Assembly: GCA_002346545.1 (NCBI GenBank)
Contig: DEAA01000011.1
Coordinates: forward strand, 67,867-131,866
DNA: 64,000 nucleotides
Direction: 5' to 3'
From: Acidobacteria bacterium UBA2994
GTDB lineage: Bacteria > Acidobacteriota > Vicinamibacteria > Vicinamibacterales > UBA8438
The translations under genes were made by a program, and so were the position numbers. Position 1 is the stretch's first letter. Each line of letters starts with the position of its first letter. Below the pieces are notes generated by a model, which worked only from the letters and a program-made list of their open reading frames with translations, searched no databases and had not been told where the DNA came from. Shown piece after piece: positions 27,116-35,581 of this stretch.

Positions 27116-27901
27116 CTACTCCAGTTCGGCGATCACCGGGGCGTGATCGGAGGCAGTCAACCCTTCCTTCTTCTTGCGATAGTCCCGATCCACCTCCACA
27201 TGGCGGACCCGCTCCACCACTGGGACGGTCCCGAGGATCAGATCGATACGAAGACCGTGGTTCCGGTGGAACGCACCGGCCCGATAGTCCCACCATGAGA
27301 AGAATTGCGTGTCTGGCAGGTAGTGCCGGTAGAGGTCGGTGAACCCCCACGTGTGAAGACGCTGATAGCGCTCCCGTTCGGCGTCGGTGTGGAAGATACG
27401 GCCATGCATCGCCTCCTCGTTCCAGCTGTCGATCGGCGCCGGCACAATGTTGAAGTCGCCGCACAGAATGGTCGGCTGCGACGCATCGTGGGCATCGACG
27501 AAGTACGCCGTCAGGCTCTCAAACCATTCCAGTTTGCGCGGGTAGTCGTCGTGTTCGACCGACTTGCCATTCGGGCAGTAGACGGTGGTGAACGACAGAT
27601 CGCCGACCGTCACCGTGATGAGGCGTGAACCGAACCCCTCCTGACCCGGGAGACCGCGTTGGACGACGGTCGCCGGATCCCGCGTGAGCACGGCGACCCC
27701 GTTCCAGCCCTTCTGACCGAACAGCGCCGCATGGTAGCCAGCCGCGCGGATCTCGTCGTGCGGGAACTCGGCATCGTCGAGTTTGAGCTCTTGGAGACCG
27801 ACGATATCCGGCTGCCGGGCATCGAGCCAGTGGCACAGGAAGCCGAGTCGGGCCCGCAGGCCGTTCACGTTCCAGGTCGCGATCTTCACGCTCGGGATCA
27901 T
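27116..27901 (-). CDS. xth: Exodeoxyribonuclease III (AP endonuclease family)
   Basis: A 261-residue Mg-dependent DNA repair nuclease. Motifs: KIATWNVNGLRAR at the N-terminus, GLQELKLDD (metal-binding Glu), YCPNGKSVEHDDYPRK, CGDFNIVP (catalytic Asp/Asn), WWDYRAGAFHRNHGLRIDLIL and SDHAPVIAELE at the end (catalytic Asp-His). It cuts at abasic sites and degrades DNA 3' to 5'. Start at ATG 27901 matches the usual N-terminus of the family; longer starts up to 27964 would overlap the divergent lipoprotein gene. Confidence 0.93.
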   Translation of the reverse strand: MIPSVKIATWNVNGLRARLGFLCHWLDARQPDIVGLQELKLDDAEFPHDEIRAAGYHAALFGQKGWNGVAVLTRDPATVVQRGLPGQEGFGSRLITVTVGDLSFTTVYCPNGKSVEHDDYPRKLEWFESLTAYFVDAHDASQPTILCGDFNIVPAPIDSWNEEAMHGRIFHTDAERERYQRLHTWGFTDLYRHYLPDTQFFSWWDYRAGAFHRNHGLRIDLILGTVPVVERVRHVEVDRDYRKKKEGLTASDHAPVIAELE

Positions 27902-27956
27902 ATCGTCACCGCTCGGCGATAACGCACTCGCCACGCGCGGGGATAGACTGTGCGCC

Positions 27957-28946
27957 ATGCGCACTCACCTCAGAACGCTCGCCTCGCTCAGCACGCTTCT
28001 TCTGACCCTCGCCGGCTGCGGCGGGTCGGGCGACCCGGCGGCCGCGGACTCGGCAGCCAGTGACCCTGCTCCGGTCGAGCCGGAGCCGGTTACGATCGTC
28101 GACAATCAGCTGTCAGTCGGCGACCTGACGTTCGACATCCGGTCCTCCGGACCCGACGACGGTGAGCTCGTGCTCATGCTCCACGGCTTTCCCCAGACGA
28201 ACCACGAGTGGCGCCACCAGCAGCGGGCGCTCGCCGCAGCCGGCTACCGGGTCGTAACCCCGAACCAGCGCGGTTACTCGGCCGGAGCTAGACCCGAGAC
28301 CGTCGAGGACTACACGCTGGATCTGCTGGTCGCAGACATCGTCGGCATGAGCGACGCGCTCGGGACCGAGCGCTTTCACATGGTCGGCCACGACTGGGGC
28401 GCCATCGTGGCCTGGGGGGTCGCGGCGGAAATCCCAGATCGGGTGATCTCGGTCACGCCGATCTCCGTACCCCACCTCGACGCCTTCGCCCGGGTGCTGG
28501 CCGACCCTCAGTCCTGCCAGCCCGCCGCCTCGGCCTACTTCGACATGTTCGTCCAGCCCAACTCCGAGGACGGCTTCCTAGCCGACAACGCCGCCGGCCT
28601 CCGGGGCGTCTACGCCGGCATGGAGGCAGACGCGATCGAGGAGTTCGTGCGGGTACTGGGCACCAAGCCCGCGCTCGGATCAGCACTCAACTGGTATCGA
28701 GCCAATATCGAGAACCGCCAGCCGACTGCCCCGGCGCTCGGCAGCATCACCGTACCCACCATGTTCGTGTGGAGTGACGGCGACACTGCCCTCTGCCGCG
28801 ATGGGGCCGAGCTCACGGGCGAATATGTCGATGGGCCGTATCGGTTCGAGATCCTTGAAGGGATCAACCACTGGATCCCGGACATGGCGCCGGACCAGCT
28901 CAACGCCCTGCTGCTCGACCACATCGGTCAGTACTCCGAGCGGTAG
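27957..28946 (+). CDS. Lipoprotein alpha/beta hydrolase, epoxide-hydrolase-like
   Basis: A 329-residue hydrolase with a lipoprotein signal (LSTLLLTLAGCGG; lipid attachment at C21) and a short Ala/Glu/Pro linker. The fold shows HGFPQTNHEWRHQ (HGxP oxyanion motif), GYSAGARP, and GHDWGA with Asp146 as nucleophile, as in epoxide hydrolases and haloalkane dehalogenases. FVWSDGDTAL and EGINHWIPD supply candidate acid and His. Likely anchored in the outer or inner membrane facing the periplasm. Divergent from exonuclease III and convergent with the sirtuin gene. Confidence 0.88.
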   Translation: MRTHLRTLASLSTLLLTLAGCGGSGDPAAADSAASDPAPVEPEPVTIVDNQLSVGDLTFDIRSSGPDDGELVLMLHGFPQTNHEWRHQQRALAAAGYRVVTPNQRGYSAGARPETVEDYTLDLLVADIVGMSDALGTERFHMVGHDWGAIVAWGVAAEIPDRVISVTPISVPHLDAFARVLADPQSCQPAASAYFDMFVQPNSEDGFLADNAAGLRGVYAGMEADAIEEFVRVLGTKPALGSALNWYRANIENRQPTAPALGSITVPTMFVWSDGDTALCRDGAELTGEYVDGPYRFEILEGINHWIPDMAPDQLNALLLDHIGQYSER

Positions 28947-28962
28947 TGCCTATCGCTAGGCA
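28947..28962. terminator. Small hairpin between convergent genes
   Basis: TGCCTA (28947-28952) and TAGGCA (28957-28962) form a 6-bp stem with loop TCGC, directly after the hydrolase stop and covering the sirtuin stop. Weak as a terminator: short stem, no T-tract. Confidence 0.3.
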
Positions 28963-29717
28963 GGTAAACCGAGCGCCACATCCACCGCAAGCGGGAACAG
29001 TTCAACGACATCTCCGTCGAGCCGGAGGGTAACCGCCGGGTCCGAGTCGTGCTCAGTCGCCCCGCGATTGATCACCACATAGGGCACCCCCCGTCGGGCC
29101 GCCGTCAGTGGAACCCCGGCCGCCGGGTACACCGACAGGGTCGACCCCAGTGAAATCACCAGGTCGGCCTCGGCCGCGGCGCGCGCGGAGCGCTCAAGAT
29201 CCTGGGGTGCCAGATTCTGCCCGAAACTGATCGTGGCCGGCTTCAGGTAGCCGCCGCACGCACACAGCGGCGCCGCGCGGGTCTCGAGAAACCGCTGCAC
29301 GTGCGACTCGGGGTCGCTGCGCTCGTGACAGGTCATGCACTCGATGGCGGTGTTGGTGCCGTGCAGTTCGACCAATCGCTCGGGTGACGTACCGCCCTTG
29401 CCGTGCAAACCGTCGACGTTCTGGGTCACGACCATGGCCAGCTTGCCCGCCCGCTCCAGACCGACGGCCGCGGTATGGACCCGGTTCGGCTCCGCGTCAC
29501 GAAACGACGGCCACGCCTCGCACTTCTCGTCCCAATATTCGACCCGGGCCGCATCCGAGGTCATGAAATCCTGAAAGTAGATGGGCTGACGTTCCTTCCA
29601 GACGCCGTTTGGTCCGCGAAAATCGCGAATGCCGCTTCCCGTCGAGATACCAGCCCCGGTGAACACCAGGACCCGCTCCGCCGCACGCAGCAAGGCCGTT
29701 AGTTTGGGATGGGTCAC
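28956..29717 (-). CDS. Sirtuin NAD-dependent protein deacylase
   Basis: A 253-residue SIR2-family enzyme. NAD-binding GAGISTGSGIRDFRG is at 21-35, TQNVDGLHGKGG follows, and LVELHGTN holds the catalytic His. A zinc-binding set CMTC...CAC (Cys-x2-Cys then Cys-x-Cys) is present. LGSTLSVYPAAG and VVINRGATEHDS complete the Rossmann core. It removes acyl groups from lysines using NAD in the cytoplasm. GTG start lies four bases after the stop of the propeller lipoprotein gene, so the two are probably co-transcribed despite acting in different compartments. Confidence 0.92.
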   Translation of the reverse strand: MTHPKLTALLRAAERVLVFTGAGISTGSGIRDFRGPNGVWKERQPIYFQDFMTSDAARVEYWDEKCEAWPSFRDAEPNRVHTAAVGLERAGKLAMVVTQNVDGLHGKGGTSPERLVELHGTNTAIECMTCHERSDPESHVQRFLETRAAPLCACGGYLKPATISFGQNLAPQDLERSARAAAEADLVISLGSTLSVYPAAGVPLTAARRGVPYVVINRGATEHDSDPAVTLRLDGDVVELFPLAVDVALGLPA

Positions 29718-29721
29718 AGCG

Positions 29722-30780
29722 CTACTCGGGCATCGTCAGATACGCCATCCGGTCCCCGCGGTAAGAGCCGAGCCAGAGTTCGTCTCCCACCTGGATCGCC
29801 GTGGTCGACGACACGAACCCGTTGATAGCCGGTTGCTCAAGAATCCTCCGAAATTCCAGCGTCTCGGGATCGATCGCCGCCACGTTGGACGTCTCTGACA
29901 GGGGCGTCCTCGGGAGCGTGATCGAGTTCCCATCCCGGTCGGTATGCCCTGCGGCCCACATGACGCTCCCATCCACCGACATCCGCAGGTTGTCCGGCCG
30001 GAAGCCCAGTTGGATCTCATCCCGCTCGAGAGGGGAGCGTGCGCGAGAGATGCGCGTCAACTTCTCTTCAGCCCAGCCAGCGATGTACAGCCAGCGACCA
30101 TCGTGCGAGATCTCGAGCCCGTTGGGCGACGTCCCGTCGCTCCCGGGTACCGGACGCCAACCGGTTGACGTGTGCCACTCCCAGACGTTGTCGGTCGGCG
30201 CGCTGGTCGTGGCGAACCCACCCTCGGGCAAAGCGACCACACTGTTCAGGCTCAGCATCGACAGCGCCGGCGCGCACCCGACCCAGGTCAGGGTGGGAGG
30301 CGAGGTAGCGCCATCCACGTCGAACACCTCGATCGACTCACGGGTGCCGTGATGGACAACATACAGGACGTGCGGCCCTTCTCGTCTCGCCTTCAGGTAG
30401 AGACCATGTGCTCGGAACTCACCCTCGGCCAGCGGGCCGGGACAAGTCGGATAGGTACGCGCGTCCAGCCGCTCGACCGCGCCGGTCGCCGGGAACAGCG
30501 TCGTCGCGGTCTTGTCGGCCTTGTGCACCGCGTAGATCCGACCACCCTCCTGCGCCCCGGACACGATGGCCCAGTCCGAATCGGGCACTAGGGCAATGTC
30601 CTCAGGACTGATCATGTCGCACACGAAGCCGACCTCGCCGACCATCTCGCATGGATGAGCACCATACTCGGTGAACCCAGGGGGATCGGCTCCAGGCGCC
30701 ATCACGGTGGTCGCGGGATTGTCGCACCCAGCCGCCAGCACGACGGCGACAAACAACACAACGGTTCCGACCCTAATCAT
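29722..30780 (-). CDS. Lipoprotein beta-propeller, SMP-30/gluconolactonase-like
   Basis: A 352-residue predicted lipoprotein (VVLFVAVVLAAGCDN) with an excellent GAGGAGGA site 6 nt before the ATG at 30780. Repeated strands (EDIALVPDSDWAIVSG, GRIYAVHKAD, LYVVHHGTRESIEVF, VALPEGGFATTS, NGLEISHDGRWLYIAGW, DNLRMSVDGSVMWAAGHTD) fit a six-bladed SMP-30/paraoxonase-like propeller. NGLEIS and DNLR resemble the calcium-site Asn/Asp segments of that fold. Several cysteines near the N-terminus could form disulfides. Possibly a lactonase or arylesterase; not proven. Confidence 0.75.
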   Translation of the reverse strand: MIRVGTVVLFVAVVLAAGCDNPATTVMAPGADPPGFTEYGAHPCEMVGEVGFVCDMISPEDIALVPDSDWAIVSGAQEGGRIYAVHKADKTATTLFPATGAVERLDARTYPTCPGPLAEGEFRAHGLYLKARREGPHVLYVVHHGTRESIEVFDVDGATSPPTLTWVGCAPALSMLSLNSVVALPEGGFATTSAPTDNVWEWHTSTGWRPVPGSDGTSPNGLEISHDGRWLYIAGWAEEKLTRISRARSPLERDEIQLGFRPDNLRMSVDGSVMWAAGHTDRDGNSITLPRTPLSETSNVAAIDPETLEFRRILEQPAINGFVSSTTAIQVGDELWLGSYRGDRMAYLTMPE

Positions 30781-30850
30781 CTGCGTCCTCCTCGAGGCCG
30801 AACGGTCCGGCAACGGCCAACGGGCCTCATGTTACAGTCCCGGTCTAGTC

Positions 30851-31762
30851 ATGTCTGTGGTCGAAACCCTGGGCGCGCGTCTGGCCGACAGGCAGCTCGT
30901 CCTCCTCGACGGCGCCACCGGCACTGAGCTCGAACGGCGTGGCGTGCCGATGGATGGCGCTGCCTGGAGCGCGGCCGCGCTGGTCACCCACCCGGACACG
31001 ATACGCTCGGTCCACCAGGACTACATCCGAGCCGGCGCCAGCATCATCACCTCGAACTCGTTCTCGACCGCTCGCCACCAACTCGAACCAGCGGGTCTCT
31101 CAGCCCAGTTCCGTGAGCTCAATCACCGCGCGGTGGAACTGGCCCTCGAAGCGCGAGAGCGGACCAACCTCGACCGGCCAATCGCCGTCGCCGCCTCGAT
31201 GTCATCGATTCACTTCGATCGGAAGTACATGGTGCCGGTAGCCCAGGCGGAAGCCAACTTCCGTGAACAGGCCGAGGTGCTGGCCGAGGCGAATCCCGAC
31301 CTTCTCCTGCTAGAGATGATGTGGGACCTCGATTACTCGGCGGCCGCCGTCCGTGCCGCAGCCGCCACCGGGATACCGGTTTGGGTCGGGTTCACGGCCC
31401 GTCGCGACAAGGACGGGGTCGCGCTGTTCAGTGAGACGTACCGTGGCTCGCTGGCCTCGGCGCTGGGACCAGTCCTCGCCGAGGGTGGCAGTCTCGTGAG
31501 CGTGATGCACACCGAAGCCCGTGACGTGGCGGCAGCACTCGAGGTGGTCAAGCAGCAATGGACGGGACCGCTCGGTGCCTACGGGCACTCGGGCCAGTTC
31601 GTGATGCCCAACTGGCAGTTCAACGACGTGATCTCGCCCGAGACCTACCTGACACAGGCGCGCATCTGGGTGGCCGCCGGGGCGCGACTGATCGGCGGCT
31701 GCTGTGGTATCGGACCGGACCACATCCGTCTGCTCTCGGAACAACTCCGCCTCGACGGCTAG
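30851..31762 (+). CDS. Homocysteine S-methyltransferase-family protein
   Basis: A 303-residue TIM-barrel protein. LLDGATGTELERRG opens it, SNSFSTAR follows, and LIGGCCGIGPDHIRLL closes it with the paired zinc-ligand cysteines. Cobalamin-independent relatives (MmuM, BHMT) use a third cysteine in a GxNC motif. The matching strand here reads SVMHTEARDV with no cysteine, so zinc binding or thiol activation may differ. Methyl donor and acceptor cannot be assigned. ATG at 30851 fits the domain start. Divergent from the propeller lipoprotein. Confidence 0.83.
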   Translation: MSVVETLGARLADRQLVLLDGATGTELERRGVPMDGAAWSAAALVTHPDTIRSVHQDYIRAGASIITSNSFSTARHQLEPAGLSAQFRELNHRAVELALEARERTNLDRPIAVAASMSSIHFDRKYMVPVAQAEANFREQAEVLAEANPDLLLLEMMWDLDYSAAAVRAAAATGIPVWVGFTARRDKDGVALFSETYRGSLASALGPVLAEGGSLVSVMHTEARDVAAALEVVKQQWTGPLGAYGHSGQFVMPNWQFNDVISPETYLTQARIWVAAGARLIGGCCGIGPDHIRLLSEQLRLDG

Positions 31763-31893
31763 CAGCCTGCTGAAATACCAGCCGGGTCACAGTGTCTTGG
31801 GGAGACGGGTGCGCGGCCAAGCGCGGGGAAGGAGTAACCAGTCGGGTTGTGACCGACAAAGCCACACCGCCACGCCGCCATATCGGTAAAGGA
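31763..31893. other. Convergent intergenic region with short repeats
   Basis: An 11-bp palindrome AGCAGCCTGCT lies at the stop of the upstream gene. GGTCACA (31785-31791) and TGTGACC (31848-31854) are inverted, and ACCAGCCGGGT / ACCAGTCGGGT are near-identical direct repeats about 60 nt apart. The stretch reading CAGCCTGCTGAAAT recalls ends of some insertion sequences, but no transposase is nearby. No gene seen. Confidence 0.35.
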
Positions 31894-32505
31894 CTAGGGG
31901 CCCGACCACTTTACCTTGGCGTACTCGGCGCTCAGTCCAGACAGGTTCCAGTTGCGTCCCCAGTCGCGGTATCGGCTCCGCGTGCCGGAGCACACCACCA
32001 CGTCGGGAGCCACCCAGTAGGCCGAGTTCGTCACTCGAGTCTCGCCCTCCCCGGCCGCGCCAGTGATCGGTTCGACCGTGCCATCGATGATCTTGGGGAT
32101 CTGGACCGACCACCCCTTGTCCGTATCTTCGAACGTGATCGGCACCTGGCGGGTACCGAGCAGGCGCGAGATCACGATCCGGAACCACCCCGTCGTGCCT
32201 CCGGCCTGACCGGTGAGAATCTCGGTCAACCGCTCGACCGCGGCCGGGGTCGCTCGCTCGTCGATGTAGAGTCCAACCGCCCAGTCGCCGTGCGCCAACG
32301 GTCCGGGAATGTCCATCACCGCCGCTATGTTGAGCCCGTCGAGAGACTCGTCCCCGGCATGTCCCTCATGAATCCGCAGCCCCCACCAGGTGTGGCAGAC
32401 GCCCTGGGACGGCTGCGCCTTCCCTAGCGAGATCACGCAAGGACAGAACACATCACAATTACAGCTCAGTACGATCTCGCCAGAGATTCGCCAGGGAAAC
32501 GCCAT
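31894..32505 (-). CDS. DUF1326 domain protein
   Basis: A 203-residue cytoplasmic-type protein beginning WRISGEIVLSCNCDVFCPC, the cysteine-rich start of DUF1326. Later blocks are GLYIDERATPAAVERLTEIL and TGWFRIVISRLLG, then WSVQIPKIIDG. Function unknown. It begins 10 bases after the DUF2182 gene's stop; the two families often neighbour each other, which suggests a shared, perhaps metal-related, role. Confidence 0.88.
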   Translation of the reverse strand: MAFPWRISGEIVLSCNCDVFCPCVISLGKAQPSQGVCHTWWGLRIHEGHAGDESLDGLNIAAVMDIPGPLAHGDWAVGLYIDERATPAAVERLTEILTGQAGGTTGWFRIVISRLLGTRQVPITFEDTDKGWSVQIPKIIDGTVEPITGAAGEGETRVTNSAYWVAPDVVVCSGTRSRYRDWGRNWNLSGLSAEYAKVKWSGP

Positions 32506-32515
32506 CGCACCTCCG

Positions 32516-33310
32516 CTACACGGCTTCCGAGAGCAACATGACCCCCCAGCCGATCAACCCTAACCCGGCCCAGCGACCGAACCGCTCGCCACCCGGGGCG
32601 ACCTTCTCGACCAGCACGAATAGCGCCAATCCGGCCAGCCAGTACACGTTCATGACACCGGCTACGAACATCAACAACATGAGCGCCCAGCAACATCCGA
32701 CGCACACCACCCCATGTTCGATCCCCATGCGAATCGCCCCACCGACACCATCTCGCCATGAAGCCAAAAAGAAGGCGAAGGGTGAACGACAGTGTCTAAG
32801 GCAGGAGGTTTTCAGCTCCGTCCACTGAAAGGCGCCGGCCGCCACCATGAAGACCCCGGCCAGCCAAGACGTCGCGCTCGCACCAGTCGGCGTGAGGAGC
32901 GCCGCGCGTTGTAACCCCCACTGGGCCAGCGTGGCGAGGCCACTGAACGCGGTCCAAACTAGGAGATAGCCGGAAAGAAACGCGCCGACCGTCGTCCACA
33001 CTCGCGCTGACGTGTCTTGCCGTCGTTGCAGCGTGGCGAAAGCGATGACCACCGGGGACGCCGACGGGACCATCATCGCTACCATCATCACCGCCCACAT
33101 CACGAAGACAAGCCAGGCGTCGAAAGGAGCCCACACAGCCGTACGGGGCACATGCATCTCCCCGGACATCGGGCCAACACCAGACACCGAATAGATCCAC
33201 GCCAAGCCCGAGACCCCGACCAGACCGGCCCCGACGAACAGACGGTCCCGCTCCAGCACGGTCTGAACTGTCCACCGCCGCGGACCCTCGCCAGCTCCAG
33301 GCTCGCTCAC
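32516..33310 (-). CDS. DUF2182 predicted metal-binding integral membrane protein
   Basis: A 264-residue membrane protein with about six or seven hydrophobic segments. FVMWAVMMVAMMVPSASPVV is the Met-rich signature of DUF2182, followed by GYLLVWTAFSGLATLAQW, a KTSCLRHCRSPFAF cysteine pair and MGIEHGVVCVGCCWALMLLMF. The Met/Cys/His content suggests metal (possibly copper) binding, but this is unproven. Upstream of DUF1326 in a two-gene unit. Confidence 0.88.
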   Translation of the reverse strand: MSEPGAGEGPRRWTVQTVLERDRLFVGAGLVGVSGLAWIYSVSGVGPMSGEMHVPRTAVWAPFDAWLVFVMWAVMMVAMMVPSASPVVIAFATLQRRQDTSARVWTTVGAFLSGYLLVWTAFSGLATLAQWGLQRAALLTPTGASATSWLAGVFMVAAGAFQWTELKTSCLRHCRSPFAFFLASWRDGVGGAIRMGIEHGVVCVGCCWALMLLMFVAGVMNVYWLAGLALFVLVEKVAPGGERFGRWAGLGLIGWGVMLLSEAV

Positions 33311-33520
33311 CGGCCGATCATAGTGCGGAGCGGCCCCTCCGCCTGGACATGTGTCAGGCCGGGACCGGGATAGATCGTGTATTCGACCGGTCCAACGCGC
33401 ACGCGCCCTGCTTAATCCAAATACCGGATCGCAGATACGGTCCTCGCTCTGATGGCACCCTCACCGGCCTCGAAGCCACAGACAGCCACAACGCACCAAC
33501 CAGCAGCAGACGTTGTCCGA

Positions 33521-35581
33521 TCACGGTTCGACGGTGAGCTCACCGATGGCCCACGGATGCTCGACACAGTGGAACAGGAACGTCCCGGGCTCATCGAAGG
33601 TGACGAACCCCCAGGTCGCCGGGTCGAGGGTCTCGGTGCTCCAGCTACCGTCCCGGGCGGCGATCGTGTGCGGGATCTCCCCGCTGTTGAGGAACCGGAC
33701 CCGGACACCGGCGCGAACCCGCGCCCGCACCGGATTGAAGCGATGCTCCTCCAGGGCATAGCGCCGGCCGCCGACGGCCCAGGCCGGGCTTTCGAGCAAC
33801 GTCCCCGTCTCGATCTCCTGGGTTTCCTCGGGACGGGGGCCGCGCGGCGGGACACCCGCCCACAGATCGGTGAGCGGCTCTCCCCGCGGCTCGACCGCGC
33901 CGTCGAGCGCAAACGCCCAGAACTCACGCCCCATGGCAACGCTGACATACTGGCGACCGTCGAGTTCGTAGGTGATCGCCGGCCCCGGTCGCATCAGCGC
34001 CCCGGCCGGCGCCGTCTGGAAGGTCCAGGCGCGGTCCCCGGTTCGCGCGTCGTAGGCCTCGACGAGTCCGTCTGGTGCCGCGCGGAACATCAACCCGCCC
34101 GCAGTAGTCAACGGCCCGCTCGTGCCCAGAAATCTGGTCGGCACCTCATGCTTCCAGACCACCCGGCCGGTCGCCGTATCGACCGCGGCGATGATGCCCA
34201 GCGCGTCCGGCAGCGTGATCTGCACGTCGCCGGTGTTGACCAGCCACGGATCGGCGAACCGTCGGATGCGACCCACATGCGCCATCCCCTGGGCATAGAT
34301 GAAGCCAGTCTGTGGACTGTGCGACATCGGCGTCACCCGGACACGTGGGATCGGCGCACCAGGAGCGACCACGGTGTGCGCGTCCACCGTGGGTGGCGTG
34401 AACCCGCTGCAGTTCAGCTGAAAGGGCGGCGGCACCCGGTCGCGCCAGTACGCGCAGTCGGGAAGTATGCTCTCGGCGCCAATCGGAAACGGCTGGGTGG
34501 CGGCCGTCAGCTGTCCCGGATCCTGGGGCACGGGGCGCTGCTCGATCGGCAGCAGCGGCTCACCCGTCTCCCGATCGAACAGGAAGAGGAAGCCATCGGC
34601 ACGCATCGCGGCCAGTGCCTTTCGTGGCTGCCCGTCGACCTGCGTCTCATAGAGCAGCAACGGCGTGGCGATGTCGGCGTCCCAGACGTCGTGCCGAACG
34701 ACCTGGTAATGCCAGCGGAGCTCGCCCGTCTCGGTGTCCACCGCCACGACCGACGCGGTGAACAGATTGTCTCCGGCCCTGATCTCGCCCCCAAACATCG
34801 GCACCGGATTGCCGGTCGCGAAGTAGACCAGCCCGAGGTCGGGGTCGACGGTGCCCACGAGCCAGACCCCGCCGCCGCCCATCTGCCAGGTATTCGAGTC
34901 CTGCGGCCAGGTGTCATGGCCGAACTCGCCCGGCCGGGGCACGATGAAGAAGGTCCAGTCGATCTCTCCGCTCTCGGCATCGAGCGCCACGATGCGGCCC
35001 TGTCCGCCGCTGTCGCCGCTGGCCACCCCAGCGTAGACACGTCCGCGCGCGTACATGGGTGCGGTGGTCACCATCTCGCCGATCTCCTGTGGCACGGTCC
35101 CGATGGCCGTGGCCCACACCAGCTCCCCGGTGTCGCGGTCGATCGCTGCCACTTCGGAGGTGCGTAGTCCCACGAAGAGCAGCTCATCGCTCAGCCCGAC
35201 ACCCTGCCACGAGGGCACCATCTGGGGCCGATCCTCCGGGGTTTGCCACCGCCAGCGGGTGTCACCGGTGCGCGCGTCGAGCGCGAAGACGTTCGCGCCG
35301 GCGGTCAGATAGAGCGTGCCATCCGCCATGACGGGGGTGGCACGGGATGCCGCCCCACCATCGAACTCCCTCACCCAGGCGCCACCCAGCCTTCCGATCG
35401 TCGCGGTTGAAATCTGGTCCAGTGTCGAGTGACGCGAGCTGGACCAGTCGCCCCCAACCAATGGCCACTCTCCGTCAGGGTGGGCGCTCGCCGACTCCTG
35501 CGCCGCAGCAGTGACGGCCGATAGCGACAGGGCGACGATCGATGTCGACAAGAACAACATCCGGACAGAGTGACTGGTCAT
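33521..35581 (-). CDS. Quinoprotein dehydrogenase fused to C-terminal cupredoxin-like domain
   Basis: A 686-residue exported protein: signal peptide (STSIVALSLSAVTAAAQ), a PQQ-type propeller (VFALDARTGDTRW, AAIDRDTGELVW, VAVDTETGELRW, RHDVWDADIATPLLLY, GIIAAVDTATGRVVW), then a cupredoxin-like domain from about residue 600. That domain has IPHTIAARDGSW and FHCVEHPWAIGELTV, giving the His, Cys and second His of a type 1 copper site; the usual axial Met is not in its normal place. The copper domain could take electrons from PQQ within one chain. ATG at 35581 overlaps the upstream TGA (ATGA), indicating coupling to the di-heme protein. Confidence 0.87.
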   Translation of the reverse strand: MTSHSVRMLFLSTSIVALSLSAVTAAAQESASAHPDGEWPLVGGDWSSSRHSTLDQISTATIGRLGGAWVREFDGGAASRATPVMADGTLYLTAGANVFALDARTGDTRWRWQTPEDRPQMVPSWQGVGLSDELLFVGLRTSEVAAIDRDTGELVWATAIGTVPQEIGEMVTTAPMYARGRVYAGVASGDSGGQGRIVALDAESGEIDWTFFIVPRPGEFGHDTWPQDSNTWQMGGGGVWLVGTVDPDLGLVYFATGNPVPMFGGEIRAGDNLFTASVVAVDTETGELRWHYQVVRHDVWDADIATPLLLYETQVDGQPRKALAAMRADGFLFLFDRETGEPLLPIEQRPVPQDPGQLTAATQPFPIGAESILPDCAYWRDRVPPPFQLNCSGFTPPTVDAHTVVAPGAPIPRVRVTPMSHSPQTGFIYAQGMAHVGRIRRFADPWLVNTGDVQITLPDALGIIAAVDTATGRVVWKHEVPTRFLGTSGPLTTAGGLMFRAAPDGLVEAYDARTGDRAWTFQTAPAGALMRPGPAITYELDGRQYVSVAMGREFWAFALDGAVEPRGEPLTDLWAGVPPRGPRPEETQEIETGTLLESPAWAVGGRRYALEEHRFNPVRARVRAGVRVRFLNSGEIPHTIAARDGSWSTETLDPATWGFVTFDEPGTFLFHCVEHPWAIGELTVEP

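Noticed and set aside
31763..31800. Possible insertion-sequence end (CAGCCTGCTGAAAT)
   Set aside because: No transposase, no matching second end and no target duplication seen; kept only as an intergenic note.
33452..35167. A 571-codon open frame on the plus strand opposite the cupredoxin quinoprotein
   Set aside because: It is the antisense of a well-supported gene; the Arg/Pro/His-rich translation shows no domain. Long antisense frames are expected at this GC level.
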